Shown one piece after another: positions 31,877-43,547 of a stretch of 64,000 bases of DNA. Below the pieces are notes generated by a model. The model did not search any database. It had not been told where the DNA came from and worked only from the letters and a program-made list of their open reading frames with translations. The stretch is from contig CM055318.2 of assembly GCA_029255685.2 (NCBI GenBank), positions 10,483,001 to 10,547,000 on the forward strand. The letters run 5' to 3'. The DNA is from Silene conica (taxonomy: Eukaryota > Streptophyta > Magnoliopsida > Caryophyllales > Caryophyllaceae). Made by a program: the position numbers and the translations under genes. The first letter of the stretch is position 1, and every line of letters starts with the position of its first letter.

Positions 31877-34800
31877 ATGGCAGGCGATGATTTAATCATC
31901 CCTAACAACACCACCAAAATCGATTCTTTATCACCATTTTCCCTTGTTAATCAAGAAGGCCCAGGGCAATCGATTACTCATGTCAAACTCCGAAGCGACA
32001 ATTACGATGATGAATGGAGTCGTTCAATGCGTCGATCTCTGAAATCGAGACGCAAATTCGGTTTTTGCGACGGGTCGATTCCCGAACCTACTGATGAATT
32101 TATGCTCGGGCAATGGGAGGTCGTCCATTGTACTGTTGTTCAATGGATCCTCAACTCCATTGATCCGTCAATCCGTGACAGCGTATCCGACACTGAAGAT
32201 GCTCGGTTATTGTGGTCCGAATTGGCAGAACAATATGCGGTTGTGGATGGTGCGAAAATTCATAATTTAAAGACACAATTACATGAATGTCGTCAAACCA
32301 AAGGTATGTCGGTTACTACATACTATGGGAACTTGAAAACACTGTGGGATGCCTTAGTTGCACATGAACCACCATTCTCGTGTCCCACGGTCGGGTGCGC
32401 TTGTGGGGTTACTAAAGCTGCTCTCGCAAGGCAAGATTCTGAGCGGCTCCATCAATTTCTTATGGGCTTAGACAAAACTCTTTATGGACCAATTCGTAAC
32501 CACCAACTCGCACTTGACCCTCTTCTATCTCTTAGTCGGGTTTATCATGCTGTTTTACAAGAGGAGCGACTTCTTGCGGGTCCCGCAGTCCCGTCTGAAG
32601 TGTCGGACGTCATGGCTTTTGCTGTTCGTGGTCCGGTTCCTGCTGTCACCCCTTCTGTCACGGACTGGCGCGCTCTTCGAGACGCCGAGAGACAAGACAA
32701 GCTGAAGCTTCGGTGTTCATTTTGTAGCGCGGCAGGCCATGATGTGAATCACTGTTACATTAAATCACAGAAATTCCCGGAATGGTGGGGCGATCGTCCT
32801 CGTACTTTGGAAGAAATGAAAACCAAACGGGCAAACTCGTCACGCACCTCTGCCCGTGTGAATTTTCTTGGTGGCAGTAACTCCGCTTCCACCTCGTCTC
32901 AGGACCGTCTTAGTGGTATGTCTCCTCATTGGATTATTGATACCGGTGCCTCACATCACGTAACCGGAGATGAATCATGGTTGGCTGATCCGCACCCTAT
33001 CCCTCCTTATCCGGTTACGCTTCCCAATGGCCAAAGTGTCTCGGCTATTTTAGCCGGAACGGTTCGATTAAATGAATTTCTTGTTTTGAGGGACGTTTTA
33101 TACGTTCCTAGCCTTACTTGTAATTTATTATCGGTTTCTCAATTAGTTGCTGCTACCGATTGTGTTATCAGCTTTACTAATTCAACTTGTCATATTCAGG
33201 ACCGTTCTTTGAGGACGAGGATTGGAGTCGGTGAACAACAAGACGGATTATACTTGCTGCGCGCGGTGGTCCCACCAACAATTCATCGGGTGAGCGCTGA
33301 TTCCTTTGAGTTATGGCATCGACGTCTTGGCCATCCATCTCACAAAGTCGTTAATTTATTGCCTTGTGTTGGGAATTCCCGTTCTAGTCCGAACATTGTT
33401 TGTGATATTTGTCATGAAGCTAAACATAGCCGTCGCAGTTTTGATTTAAATAAGCATAAGGCTTCGACAATTTTTGAATTAATCCATTGTGATTTATGGG
33501 GTCCTTATCGGTCACCGTCTTCTTGTGGCGCCAAATATTTCTTGACTATTGTCGATGATTATTCTAGAACGGTTTGGGTATATTTGCTTGTTGATAAAAG
33601 GGAAGTTACAGACATGTTTTTAAACTTCTTTGCTATGATTAAAACCCAGTTTGCGGCGACCGTCAAACATGTGCAGTCTGATAATGGGACGGAATTTTTC
33701 GACATAGCTCAATTTTTTCGAGATAATGGAATTTTATTTCGCACATCTTGCGTCGGCACGCCTCAACAAAACGGGCGTGTCGAAAGAAAACATCGTCATA
33801 TTTTGAATGTAGCTCGTGCTTTAATGTTTCAAGCTCATCTTCCGATCTCTTTTTGGGGTGAATGTATTTTAACTGCGGCCTATTTGATTAATCGTCTTCC
33901 TTCTCCTTTGCTACAAAATAAAACTCCATATGAATTTTTGTTTGGCTCCGCACCCATTTATACCCATATCCGAACATTTGGTTGCTTGTGTTTCGCTCAT
34001 AACTTACATACCAAAGGTGACAAATTCGCTAAAAGAAGCCGCAAATGTTTATTTATTGGCTACCCCCATAATAAGAAAGGTTGGAAGGTTTTTGATCTTA
34101 CTACTCGAGAAATTTTTGTGAGTCGGGATGTATATTTTTATGAGCATAGCTTCCCTTACTATCCGGTTGATTCGTCCACCCCCTCTATCACTAAACCCTC
34201 CATGCCCATCACGGCTGCATCTGTCCCGCCTCCAGAAGATACGGCTGAGCCTTCTCCTACGGCTAATTCGGATGCTAATATGGGTGATTCGGAGGCTGCT
34301 TCCTCGATTAATTCAGGTGATAATTTGGCCAATTCAGCCTCTGATAGCTCGGGTACTTCTGAGTCTGATACAGACTCTTCTGGTTCGGTCGGTTCAGCCG
34401 GTCTTGGCCGTGGCAAAAGGATTAAGTTTCCCTCTACTCGCCTTCAAGGATACAAAGTTGGTACCACCGCCGGCACCTCGACTGACTCCGACTCCTCTCC
34501 CGACTCCCCTCGCTCCTCAGGTACTCCTTATGCTCTCGCCAATTATTTATCTAGTGCTAATTTTTCCTCGCGCCACAGAGCTTTTCTTGCAGCAATTACA
34601 TCAGGGGTTGAACCGCCCACCTTTCGTGCTGCTCTCTCTGATCCGGAATGGTGTAAGGCTATGCAAATCGAGATAACGGCCCTTGAAAATAATGCTACCT
34701 GGGAACTTACTGACTTACCGGATGGCAAGAAAGCACTTGGCTGTCGTTGGGTTTATAAAATCAAGTATAATTCTGACGGCAGTGTCGAGCGATATAAAGC

Positions 34801-36145
34801 CCGTTTAGTCATATTTGGAAATCATCAGGTCGAGGGCATTGATTATGGTGAGACTTTCGCACCTGTAATTAAAATGGTTACAGTTCGTTCTTTTTTAGCT
34901 GTTGCAGCTGTTAAAAATTGGGAGTTGCATCAAATGGACGTGCATAATACTTTTTTGCACGGTGATCTTGACGAGGAGGTTTACATGAAATTACCACCGG
35001 GTTTTGGCAAAGGTCATGAGGGTAAAGTTTGTCGCTTACGTAAATCTCTTTATGGACTTCGTCAGGCTCCCCGATGTTGGTTCGCAAAGTTGGCCACTGC
35101 TTTGCGAACCTATGGCTTTCAACAATCTTATTCCGATTACTCTCTTTTTAGCTATACTCGTGGCAAGGTATGCATTCATGTCCTCGTCTACGTGGATGAT
35201 CTTGTTGTTGCTGGCAATGATTCAGTTGCTATCTTAAATTTTAAAAAATATCTGGGCACGTGCATTCACATGAAAGATTTGGGAGTGTTGAAGTACTTTC
35301 TCGGTATTGAAGTTGCGCGTAACTCGGAGGGCATTTTCTTAAGTCAACGAAAGTATGCCCTCGACATTATTTCTGAGACTGGTTTATTGGGTGCTAAACC
35401 CGTGGCTACCCCACTTGAACAAAATCACACACTCGATACAGCTACGGGTGCATACTTGGAGGATATTGAGTCTTATCGTCGTCTTGTTGGTCGTTTGGTC
35501 TATCTTTCTGTCACACGGCCCGATCTTTCCTATGCCGTACATATACTATCTCGTTACTTAAGTAAACCTCGTAAAGAACATTTAGATGCTGCTCTTCGTG
35601 TTGTTCGCTATCTTAAAGGAAGCCCGGGTCAGGGTATTTTATTGCGCGCTGATAGTGACCTCACAGTGACCGGGTGGTGTGACTCGGATTGGGGTGGCTG
35701 TCCTACCACGCGCAAATCCGTGTCTGGCTGGGCGGTGTTCCTTGGTCATTCTCCTATTTCGTGGAAAACAAAACAGCAACACACGGTTTCCCTGTCCTCT
35801 GCGGAAGCTGAATATCGAGCCATGGCTACAATCCTTTGTGAAATAAAATGGGTCAAGGGGTTGTTAACATGTCTTGGAGTCGTTTTCTCTTCTCCTATCA
35901 GTGTTTACTCTGACAGTCAATCTGCAATTCAGCTCGCTCAAAATCCCGTTTTCCATGAGCGCACGAAGCACATTGAGATCGACTGCCATTTTATTCGCGA
36001 CGCTATTACTGCCCAACTTATTCGGCCAATTCATGTTTCTACTACCGACCAGATTGCTGATATTTTCACTAAGTCTTTAGCGACTAGTCAATTTCTGTAT
36101 CTCCTCCGCAAACTGGGCATTCTCGACCCTCATGCTCCAGTTTGA
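31877..36145 (+). CDS. copia gag-pol polyprotein
   Basis: A single 1422-residue frame from ATG. Gag lies at the N-terminus and ends in a zinc knuckle at residues 280-293 (Cys-x2-Cys-x4-His-x4-Cys, CSFCSAAGHDVNHC). Protease has DTGAS at 355. Integrase has its His/Cys region (HRRLGHP at about 481, CDICH) and acidic residues Asp539 (HCDLWGPY), Asp602 (SDNGTEF) and Glu636 (GRVERKH). Reverse transcriptase has CRWVYKIKYNSDGSVERYKA and the YVDD box at 1105. RNase H has CDSDWGG and SSAEAEYRAM. This order (integrase before reverse transcriptase) is diagnostic of Ty1/copia. There is no frameshift between gag and pol and no envelope gene. The stop overlaps the polypurine tract. A likely fully coding copy. 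Confidence 0.97.
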   Translation: MAGDDLIIPNNTTKIDSLSPFSLVNQEGPGQSITHVKLRSDNYDDEWSRSMRRSLKSRRKFGFCDGSIPEPTDEFMLGQWEVVHCTVVQWILNSIDPSIRDSVSDTEDARLLWSELAEQYAVVDGAKIHNLKTQLHECRQTKGMSVTTYYGNLKTLWDALVAHEPPFSCPTVGCACGVTKAALARQDSERLHQFLMGLDKTLYGPIRNHQLALDPLLSLSRVYHAVLQEERLLAGPAVPSEVSDVMAFAVRGPVPAVTPSVTDWRALRDAERQDKLKLRCSFCSAAGHDVNHCYIKSQKFPEWWGDRPRTLEEMKTKRANSSRTSARVNFLGGSNSASTSSQDRLSGMSPHWIIDTGASHHVTGDESWLADPHPIPPYPVTLPNGQSVSAILAGTVRLNEFLVLRDVLYVPSLTCNLLSVSQLVAATDCVISFTNSTCHIQDRSLRTRIGVGEQQDGLYLLRAVVPPTIHRVSADSFELWHRRLGHPSHKVVNLLPCVGNSRSSPNIVCDICHEAKHSRRSFDLNKHKASTIFELIHCDLWGPYRSPSSCGAKYFLTIVDDYSRTVWVYLLVDKREVTDMFLNFFAMIKTQFAATVKHVQSDNGTEFFDIAQFFRDNGILFRTSCVGTPQQNGRVERKHRHILNVARALMFQAHLPISFWGECILTAAYLINRLPSPLLQNKTPYEFLFGSAPIYTHIRTFGCLCFAHNLHTKGDKFAKRSRKCLFIGYPHNKKGWKVFDLTTREIFVSRDVYFYEHSFPYYPVDSSTPSITKPSMPITAASVPPPEDTAEPSPTANSDANMGDSEAASSINSGDNLANSASDSSGTSESDTDSSGSVGSAGLGRGKRIKFPSTRLQGYKVGTTAGTSTDSDSSPDSPRSSGTPYALANYLSSANFSSRHRAFLAAITSGVEPPTFRAALSDPEWCKAMQIEITALENNATWELTDLPDGKKALGCRWVYKIKYNSDGSVERYKARLVIFGNHQVEGIDYGETFAPVIKMVTVRSFLAVAAVKNWELHQMDVHNTFLHGDLDEEVYMKLPPGFGKGHEGKVCRLRKSLYGLRQAPRCWFAKLATALRTYGFQQSYSDYSLFSYTRGKVCIHVLVYVDDLVVAGNDSVAILNFKKYLGTCIHMKDLGVLKYFLGIEVARNSEGIFLSQRKYALDIISETGLLGAKPVATPLEQNHTLDTATGAYLEDIESYRRLVGRLVYLSVTRPDLSYAVHILSRYLSKPRKEHLDAALRVVRYLKGSPGQGILLRADSDLTVTGWCDSDWGGCPTTRKSVSGWAVFLGHSPISWKTKQQHTVSLSSAEAEYRAMATILCEIKWVKGLLTCLGVVFSSPISVYSDSQSAIQLAQNPVFHERTKHIEIDCHFIRDAITAQLIRPIHVSTTDQIADIFTKSLATSQFLYLLRKLGILDPHAPV

Positions 36146-36151
36146 GGGGGG
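36144..36151 (+). promoter_or_regulatory. polypurine tract
   Basis: GAGGGGGG lies immediately before the 3' LTR and overlaps the TGA stop. It would prime plus-strand synthesis. Confidence 0.85.
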
Positions 36152-36371
36152 TATTACGGAGTTATTACGAAGTATAGCATTTACATGATACATTGTATGC
36201 ATTGACTACAATACAATGTATCTACTGTCCTTGTAATTCTCATATCCTTGAATTCCCAAAGGGAACTTGGAAAGCTGGAATCTTGTATGTATAAATAGAG
36301 CATGATGAATGAATAAGAAAGTAACACACAAAATTTACAAACCAATATTATTTATCCCTTTTATTTCATCA
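36152..36371 (+). repeat. copia 3' LTR
   Basis: It has the same length and ends as the 5' LTR and is followed by the AGAGA target duplication. Confidence 0.95.
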
Positions 36372-36376
36372 AGAGA

Positions 36377-37663
36377 AGATTGATATGTATTTTTTATGAG
36401 TCTTGATTCTTTATAATACGGTACGAATATTAATGATGTATTTTCATATACAATTGTCAAGATTGAAGATTACAATTTAATCGTATAGAAGAAAAATGTG
36501 TGAATGTATAGTACACAAATTCTCATTGAAGACGGACGGTATCCGTCACAAGCTGAAGACGGATAGTGTCTCTCTCAGACTTTCACATAATGCTAGTTGC
36601 ACTATCCATATGATGCTCCATTTTTTTCCACGTGCATTTTTGTGAGAGCAAAATACCCGTTTTCTGTGACTGATATTATCCGTCACAAACAATACCCTTT
36701 CTAGACTTCATTAGTAACTGAAATTATGAAGTGTATGGACGTAGTTTTTGTTTTTGTTTTTGTTTTGTATTCATGGCGTTGATTATATCGTTGTGACATC
36801 AATTAGCCAACAGACAAACCGGCTGACCAATAGGATCAGCAAAGTAGCCCATATGTCTACGATTGACCGTCGATGGCTAGCCTCGAGGCCCTCGACTCAT
36901 TCATGCCTTGTGCACAAGTGTAGCATTATTCTTCAACGAACATTCATGTAATGCCATCATGGTATCGCAAATTCTAGAATATATATAAGCCGGTTTTATA
37001 CCGTGAGACAGTCAATTTTCACAAATTTTCATTGTGACGGGTTAAATTTGTCACAAACTTGTGAGGTGAGACAAACTTGTAAGTGGGAGGAAAAGCAGGG
37101 TGTGCAGGTGGGAGGGGTTCTGAGACGTCACAAGCAAGACGGACCGGTCCATTTTTCTAAAAAGTTTGCTCATTAATAAATGGGTTTTTTTATATAACGG
37201 GACCGTCTCACACAAGAGTTATGGTCATCGTATAATTTAATTTTGAAATGTAATTAACATTTGCGTACATCATACATAATTCAATTTGAATTAAATCAAT
37301 GTTTAACCAAGACCTTGAATGAATATGTATTTGATCGTAAAACCAGATGTAACTGGAAGCAATTCTAAATCAATAAGTCTTCCCTAAAACGGACTTGTAT
37401 AAATAAGTTAAAAAAAGTTAGGGAAGATAAATAAGTTTGTGTTATCTATGCAAATGATTTATTATTTGGCCCGTCTTAAGCTTAAGACCGATACTTCCGT
37501 CTTAAATGAGAATTTGTAATTCTAAATTGTAGCTCTCACTGACGAATCTAGAATGTATAAAATGGGGGTGATTAGTAAAGTTTATAACATAAAAAAAAAC
37601 GCAAAAATATAATCACATGATTAATCTCGTCCCTATGCGATATTTAAGAGATAAATCCTTATT
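36377..37663. other. intergenic with old repeat debris
   Basis: There is no gene. Words such as ATCCGTCACAAGC (about 36540), ATCCGTCACAAAC (about 36680) and TTGTCACAAACTTGTGA (about 37050) resemble the termini of the Mutator-like element at 20590-25330, suggesting one or two decayed short derivatives. The short plus-strand frame at 36748 has no recognisable domain. Confidence 0.4.
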
Positions 37664-38047
37664 AACAAAAATTTATATTAAGATACAAATATTTGATAAA
37701 TATTAAAACAATTTGATATGGATAGTTTTAGTAAAGCTTATTAAAATATAAAATAATTATTTTTAAATATGTATGTTTCTGTGAAATATAATCATATTCA
37801 CATCGTCATGGTGGTTAAATTAATGTAAAAATAAGATGATGCAAGTTTGATCATTTCTCGAAACATTTCCAATTAATTTTAATATGCAAAATGAAAAGGT
37901 AAAAGTATGCCTTAACAAAAACTTATATTAGGATACAAATGCTTGAAAAATACTAAAAGAATTTGATAATGGATAGTTTTGGTAAGACTTATCAGAATAT
38001 AAAATATTTATTTTTAAATATGATTATGCTTCCATAAAATATTATCA
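37664..38047. repeat. direct duplication, period 250 bp
   Basis: A segment of about 135 bp starting AACAAAAATTTATATTA at 37664 recurs at 37914 (AACAAAAACTTATATTAGG). Shared landmarks are ATACAAAT, GAATTTGATA/CAATTTGATA, TGGATAGTTTT and TTATTTTTAAATATG. The surrounding unit (about 37530-38260, bounded by GACGAATCTAGAA and TTCACCCCATCACTGCC) may be one old transposon. Confidence 0.8.
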
Positions 38048-38662
38048 TAAATTGCAAATTCGATCGTTTGTAAATTAATACTTATAAATTAAATGTGTAG
38101 TTGTGGGGGCTAGAACCTGGGCTATTTCTAGCAAAGAATATTTTTACCACTGATCCACTAAACTTTAATCAAATAATTACACGTAGATAAATATATATAA
38201 GTATTTTTCTCGATTATTGGCGTGAAGGTTCACCCCATCACTGCCTATAAATCCACCCATGATTACTCTACAATATTATAAATATATTAAGAATAATAAA
38301 TCAATCCAATCTCATTCTATATACTAACAATTTTCTCGACCCATACTTCACCATGATTAAACCCAGATAAATAAAACATATTGAAACTTAACTTTCTCCA
38401 AAAACACGTTTAGTCGTTTAATCTAACCTAAAAAAAATCAATCATTATTACTATAAAAGAAGGATGTAATTCCGCTGACGTGGCGCAATCAGGTTTCAGC
38501 GTTTAGTGTTTCGAGCTCTCACATTCACCCTCAGAAATTTCAATTTTGTAGACCAATCAGAATTACTCATTTATGCCACATCATAATAATTTAGTAATTT
38601 AATAATAATTTAATATTAAAATATTAATATTCTTTAATATTCTATTATATTATATATTATAT

Positions 38663-39447
38663 ATATGCCATAAAAAACGTCAAACCAAAATCATGCACGG
38701 ATATTCTACACGGATATTTTAGGAATTAATATAATAAATATATAATATATAATATTCTATTCTATGCCATAAAAATCGTCAAACCAAAATCAACTAAACT
38801 GAAATTAGGAATATTGTGAAGATTTATTAGGAATATTCTACACGGATATTAGGAATTAATATTCTACACCCCGTTAAGATTTATTACTGCTATTAACATA
38901 TTTTAGGAATTTGCTGATATTACGTCAATTATTATACAAAGAGTCCAACTAAATTAAGAAACCTGAGATACACCTTTTAAAAACGTGAGATATCTCATAC
39001 AATAATGTGAAATATCTGTGAGATAATAATTTCATAGGAGTAATCAGCTATTATATTATATATATGCCATAAAAAACGTCAAACCAAAATCATGCACGGA
39101 TATTCTACACAGATATTAGGAATTAATATAATAAATTATATAATATATAATATTCTATTCTATGCCATAAAAAACGTCAAACCAAAATCAACTAAACTGA
39201 AATTAGGAATATTGTGAAGATTTATTAGGAATATTCTACACGGATATTAGGAATTAATATTCTACACCCCGTTAAGATTTATTACTGTTATTAACATATT
39301 TTAGGAATTTGCTGATATTACGTCAATTATTATACAAAGAGTCCAACTAAATTAAGAAACTTGAGATACACCTTTTAAAAACGTGAGATATCTCATACAA
39401 TAATGTGAAATATCTGTGAGATAATAATTTAATAATAATCAGCTATT
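38663..39447. repeat. tandem duplication, period 398 bp
   Basis: The segment from TATATGCCATAAAAAACGTC at 38663 to ATCAGCTATTA at about 39053 is repeated starting at 39061. The copies are near-identical over about 390 bp, with a handful of substitutions and one small indel near the end. Each copy also contains CGTCAAACCAAAATC twice. The duplication is recent relative to the decay of the Helitron gene. Confidence 0.9.
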
Positions 39448-39606
39448 ACGTTGACTGCTAAATATTTATCAACTAATATTCTATTATAGTCTTTTTGTTT
39501 CCACACGTATACAAAATATTTCAAAGAAGTCCAATATTCTCTAAATCTTTATCAATATTGTATTTTACCTAAATACAGAATCCTAAATACAGAGTTGTAG
39601 GGGGGT

Positions 39607-40943
39607 TTGGATACGCTTTCGGGTGGGAATACTATTGAATTCCAAAAACGTGGCCTTCCTCATGCTCATATTTTGCTATTTTTACAAAGGGATGACAAGT
39701 TCCCTGAAGCCGTCGATGTTGACCATATTATAAGTGCTGAAATTCCAGACCCCCTTGAAAACCCGGCCCTTTATGCGGCAGTGAAAGATTGTATGATTCA
39801 TGGTCCATGTGGAGAACTTAACCCAGATTCACCGTGCATGATTGATGGTATTTGCTCCAGAAAATTTCCAAAGAAGTTTAATGAGAGAACTGCTGTAGAT
39901 GGTGACGGTTATCCAGTTTATATGAGAAGGGACAATGGAAGAACAATTGATAAAAATGGTAAACAAATTCACAACGGATATGTTGTTCCATACAATGCAG
40001 ATCTGTTGTTGAAATATCGTGCTCACATAAATGTTGAATGGTGCAATCAAGCGAGATCGATCAAGTACTTATTCAAGTACATTAATAAAGGATATGACCG
40101 TGTCACTGTTAATGCAACTCGCACCAACCATGGTACTAAATTATATTTAATTAACTTCTGCTTGATATTTTTTCACTTAAGAGTTTTCGAAATTATATCT
40201 AATATTTTCTGATTTTTATCTTTATCTTTTTGAATAGGTAGTCAAGACCCAAATCAGGTTGATCAAATCCAACAATACTACGACTGCCGTTACATTTCAC
40301 CGTGTGAAGCTGTTTGGAGAATCTTTGCATTTCCTATTCACTATAGGACCCCCCTGTTTTAAGGTTAGATTATCACCTACCTAATGAGCAAAATGTTATT
40401 TTCCATGACGAAGATCCAATCGACGAAGTGGTTGAAAGGTCTTCCGGTGGTAGAACAAAATTCACCGCTTGGTTGGAGTATAATAATTTAAAATCTGATG
40501 GTAGAGATCTAACGTATTGGGAGTTTCCTCAAAAATATGTATGGAAACAAAAATAAAGGGTATGGACTCCAAGGCATAAAGGATTTACTCTTGGCCGAAT
40601 GTATCACATGTCTCCAAATGGTGGTGAGAGGTACTATTTGAGAACCCTACTCAACTTTGTGAAAGGCCCTAAATCATATGAGGACATTCGTACTGTAAAT
40701 GGTATCACTAACCCCACTTTCAAAGAGGCCTGCTACGCTCTAGGCTTACTTGGTGATGATAAAGAGTATATTGATGCCATTAAAGAAGCAAGTTTCTGGG
40801 GGACTGAGTTTTATCTTAGGAACCTTTTCGCAACTCTTTTGCTCACAAATAGCTTAGTGAAGCCTGAGTTGGTGTGGGAGGAGACGTGGAAGTTATTGTC
40901 AGATGATATCTTACACAGAAGACGAAATGAACTCCGTAACCCA
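39607..40943 (+). pseudogene. Helitron Rep (HUH) domain, 5'-truncated and broken
   Basis: The frame contains the two-histidine motif of the HUH nuclease ([15 protein letters not shown]) and the tyrosine motif ([14 protein letters not shown]) in the expected order. Sequence upstream of the histidines, normally several hundred residues, is absent; no ATG is present (the first codon of the open stretch is TTG). An intron-like gap with GT...AG lies at about 40129-40237. After it the frame is lost in a C-run near 40350, and a TAA interrupts the frame at about 40554. Not functional as written, though the catalytic motifs themselves are unmutated. Confidence 0.85.
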
Positions 40944-41043
40944 GGTAATTTATCAATTTTTTTTTAATACACACTTTTATTTAACTCATCGTAACAACAT
41001 TCTCATTTATATATTGAGATTTGTTCACTGTTCGTGTACACAG

Positions 41044-42819
41044 ATCTCCAACTCACAGAAGAGCAACTGCAACAGTACGCACTATCCGACATTGAATCAT
41101 GGTTGCAAAGAAATGGCAGTTCATTGCGTAAGTTCGACAACATGCCATATCCAGACGTTGACATTCTTGCTACGTGCTCGAATAGGCTCTTGGCAGATGA
41201 GTTATCTTACGATAGGGATGATTTGAATAGGCAACATGAAGTCTTCACTTCTTCAATGACCGACGAACAGAAATCAATTTACAGAAAAATCATGAGCTCG
41301 GTAAATTGTGGTCAAGGAGGTGTTTACTTCGTTTATGGGTATGGTGGAACCGGTAAGACCTTCCTATGGAAAACCTTATGTGCTGGACTAAGGTCCAAAG
41401 GTGAGATCGTTATAGCGGTTGCTTCAAGTGGCATTGCAGCTATCCTTCTTCCAGGAGGGCGGACAGCCCACGCACGACTAAGCATGCCTATCAACGTCGA
41501 TGAAAATTCCACCTGTCATGGAATACGACCAGGAACCGATTTGGCTGGTCTGTTAACAAGAGCAAAACTGATCATATGGGACGAGGCACCTATGGTCAAT
41601 CGTTATTGTTTTGAAGCTCTTGATAGAAGCATGAGAGAGATTATGAGAACTTCACCGGAAGGAGACCCTGAAAAACCATTCGGTGGGAAGGTTGTGGTGT
41701 TTGGCGGTGATTTTCGTCAAGTCTTGCCTGTTATAGCTAAAGGAAGCAGGCAAGATATTGTAGGTGCTGCTATTTGTTCCTCACCTTTATGGAGATATTG
41801 CAAGGTTAGAGCCTATTTTTTAAAATTCTCCCGAGAATTATCTAAATTTCATATGTAATACTTACTTTTAAATAGTTGTACATTTCTGACCGTTTCAGAT
41901 ATATATTAAATTTCAGGTTTTGAAGCTCACGAAAAATATGAGACTTCAGGTAGGAAGTGCACAGTCAAATGTTGATGAAATCCGAGAATTTTCAAAGTGG
42001 ATTCTCGAAGTTGGGGATGGCTTAGCAGGTGGGTCAAATGATGGAGTAGCTAGCATCGAGTTACCAGAAGATATACTTATTCAGCCTGGTGTAGATTCAA
42101 TATCTACTATTGTAGATAACACTTATCCATCTTTGAAAGATCACTTAGGTGACCCTCTGTATTTCACTGAAAGAGCTGTACTAGCACCTACTCACGATGT
42201 GGTCGAGGAGGTAAACGACTATGTCTTGGATCATATTCAAAAGGAAGAAAAAATTTACTTAAGCTCTGATTAAATAAGCAAGGAAGAGACTAATGGCGGG
42301 GTCAGAGAACTTTACTCTACAGAGTTTCTTAACTCAATCAGATGTTCCGGTTTACCTAATCACAGCTTAAGACTGAAAGTTGGAGCTATAGTGATGCTTT
42401 TAAGAAACATTGACCAAGCAAATGGTTTGTGCAATGGCACCCGAATGGAGGTAAAGCAACTAGGAAATCGCGTTATTAGTGCAACAATTATTTCTGGCAG
42501 TCATATCGGAAGCAATGTCTATATTCCCCGCATCACCTTGACTCCTTCCGATCAAACCAGGTTCCCAATTAAGTGTGAAAGAAGACAGTTTCCTTTAGCA
42601 GTTTGTTTCGCTATGACTATCAACAAAAGTCAAGGTCAATCTCTATCCCGTGTTGGACTTTATCTTCCAAGACCAGTCTTTACCCATGGCCAACTGTACG
42701 TTGCTATATCCAGGGTCACGAGTAAGAAAGGTCTAAAAGTGCTACTTCTTGATGAAGAAGGAGGGATGACTAATACAACAACAAATGTTGTTTACAAGGA
42801 GGTTTTCGAGAAACTGTAA
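41044..42819 (+). pseudogene. Helitron PIF1-type helicase domain
   Basis: It follows the Rep part after a GT-AG intron (40945-41043). Visible helicase motifs in order are Walker A (GYGGTGKTF), Walker B (KLIIWDEAPM), motif III (FGGDFRQVLPV), and the C-terminal SF1 motifs (FAMTINKSQGQSL and HGQLYVAISRV). A second intron (41805-41916) joins CK to VLKLTKNMRLQ in frame. A TAA at 42271-42273 (after YLSSD) interrupts an otherwise continuous frame. This is the helicase half of the RepHel protein, not a host PIF1, because it lies between Helitron ends next to the HUH domain. Confidence 0.9.
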
Positions 42820-43251
42820 TTTTCGTGTTGGGTTATCGAATTTTAATACACCGATTTAATTTATATTTGTACCTGATTAGCTATTTTGTTCATCGTATTT
42901 GTCCGTCAAATTATGTTCCGTAAGTAATTCATCAAAAGACAATAACTTTCCAAACTACTCATTATTAGTTATTTAATCTTTTTTTAGTCGTCTATTGTTT
43001 TTTCTTATATACCTTATTCATTAATGTTATCATAAGTAATCCAAATATTATCATCATTACTAATAGCTATTCGAATATTAGTGCACCAGGAAATTCACCT
43101 TTTCACCGAATATATCTTATATTCAAACATCCCGTTAAAAAATAATTCGTTCGAATAAAGAGAATTGCTATATATTGAAATAAATATATCGACGTCGTCT
43201 TTAAAAATAAGTGTACACAACCCCGTGATTTTTCACGGGTGTAACACTAGT

Positions 43252-43547
43252 TACCATTAAAATCTTATTTCAAGAGCCGGTCAGAGACAGGCTAACTCAA
43301 TTCTAGTCGAGTTGGATCCGATTAGAGGCCAGGGTTGATCAACTCTTTCCTTTCTTTGAAAATACTCTATAAAATACAGTTTTTGTTGCTTCAAACAACC
43401 CATTTTGACTTAAAATAATAAAACGGAATTTTATAATTATTTTACCACCAAACATAATTACTATTGAAAAATAAGTGATCATAAACTGCAACGCTGATTG
43501 TATCATTGTAGTCATCTTAATGTTCACTATTGTCAGTTTGTCACATA
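43252..43547. other. intergenic
   Basis: No gene was found. A decayed relative of the palindromic MITE at 12116-12293 is visible (AAATAATAAAACGGAATTTT, about 43413). Confidence 0.4.

Larger units (their letters stand above)
31557..36371 (+). mobile_element. intact Ty1/copia LTR retrotransposon
   Basis: Two 220-bp LTRs (31557-31776 and 36152-36371) differ at two positions as read by eye. A perfect 5-bp target duplication AGAGA flanks the element (31552-31556 and 36372-36376). An initiator-Met tRNA primer site follows the 5' LTR, a purine tract precedes the 3' LTR, and a single uninterrupted gag-pol frame lies between. The LTRs begin TATTA and end TCATCA rather than TG...CA. All parts needed for retrotransposition appear present, and the near-identical LTRs indicate recent insertion. 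Confidence 0.97.
38442..43250 (+). mobile_element. Rep/helicase Helitron, decayed, both ends intact
   Basis: It starts TCATTATTACTATAAAAGAAGG after host A38441 and ends with hairpin CCCGTGATTTTTCACGGG followed by TGTAACACTAG and host T43251. It contains remnants of the RepHel protein (39607-42819), identifying it as a once-autonomous Helitron. A 398-bp tandem duplication fills the 5' part where the N-terminal half of the gene would be expected. The same 5' and 3' ends occur in the short element at 61263-62155. Confidence 0.9.

Noticed and set aside
34128-34676. 182-residue frame within copia
   Set aside because: Overlapping frame of the gag-pol coding region; Leu/Pro/Arg-rich shadow.
41044-42819. 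Host PIF1 helicase gene
   Set aside because: It lies between Helitron ends and follows an HUH Rep domain, so it is the helicase half of RepHel.
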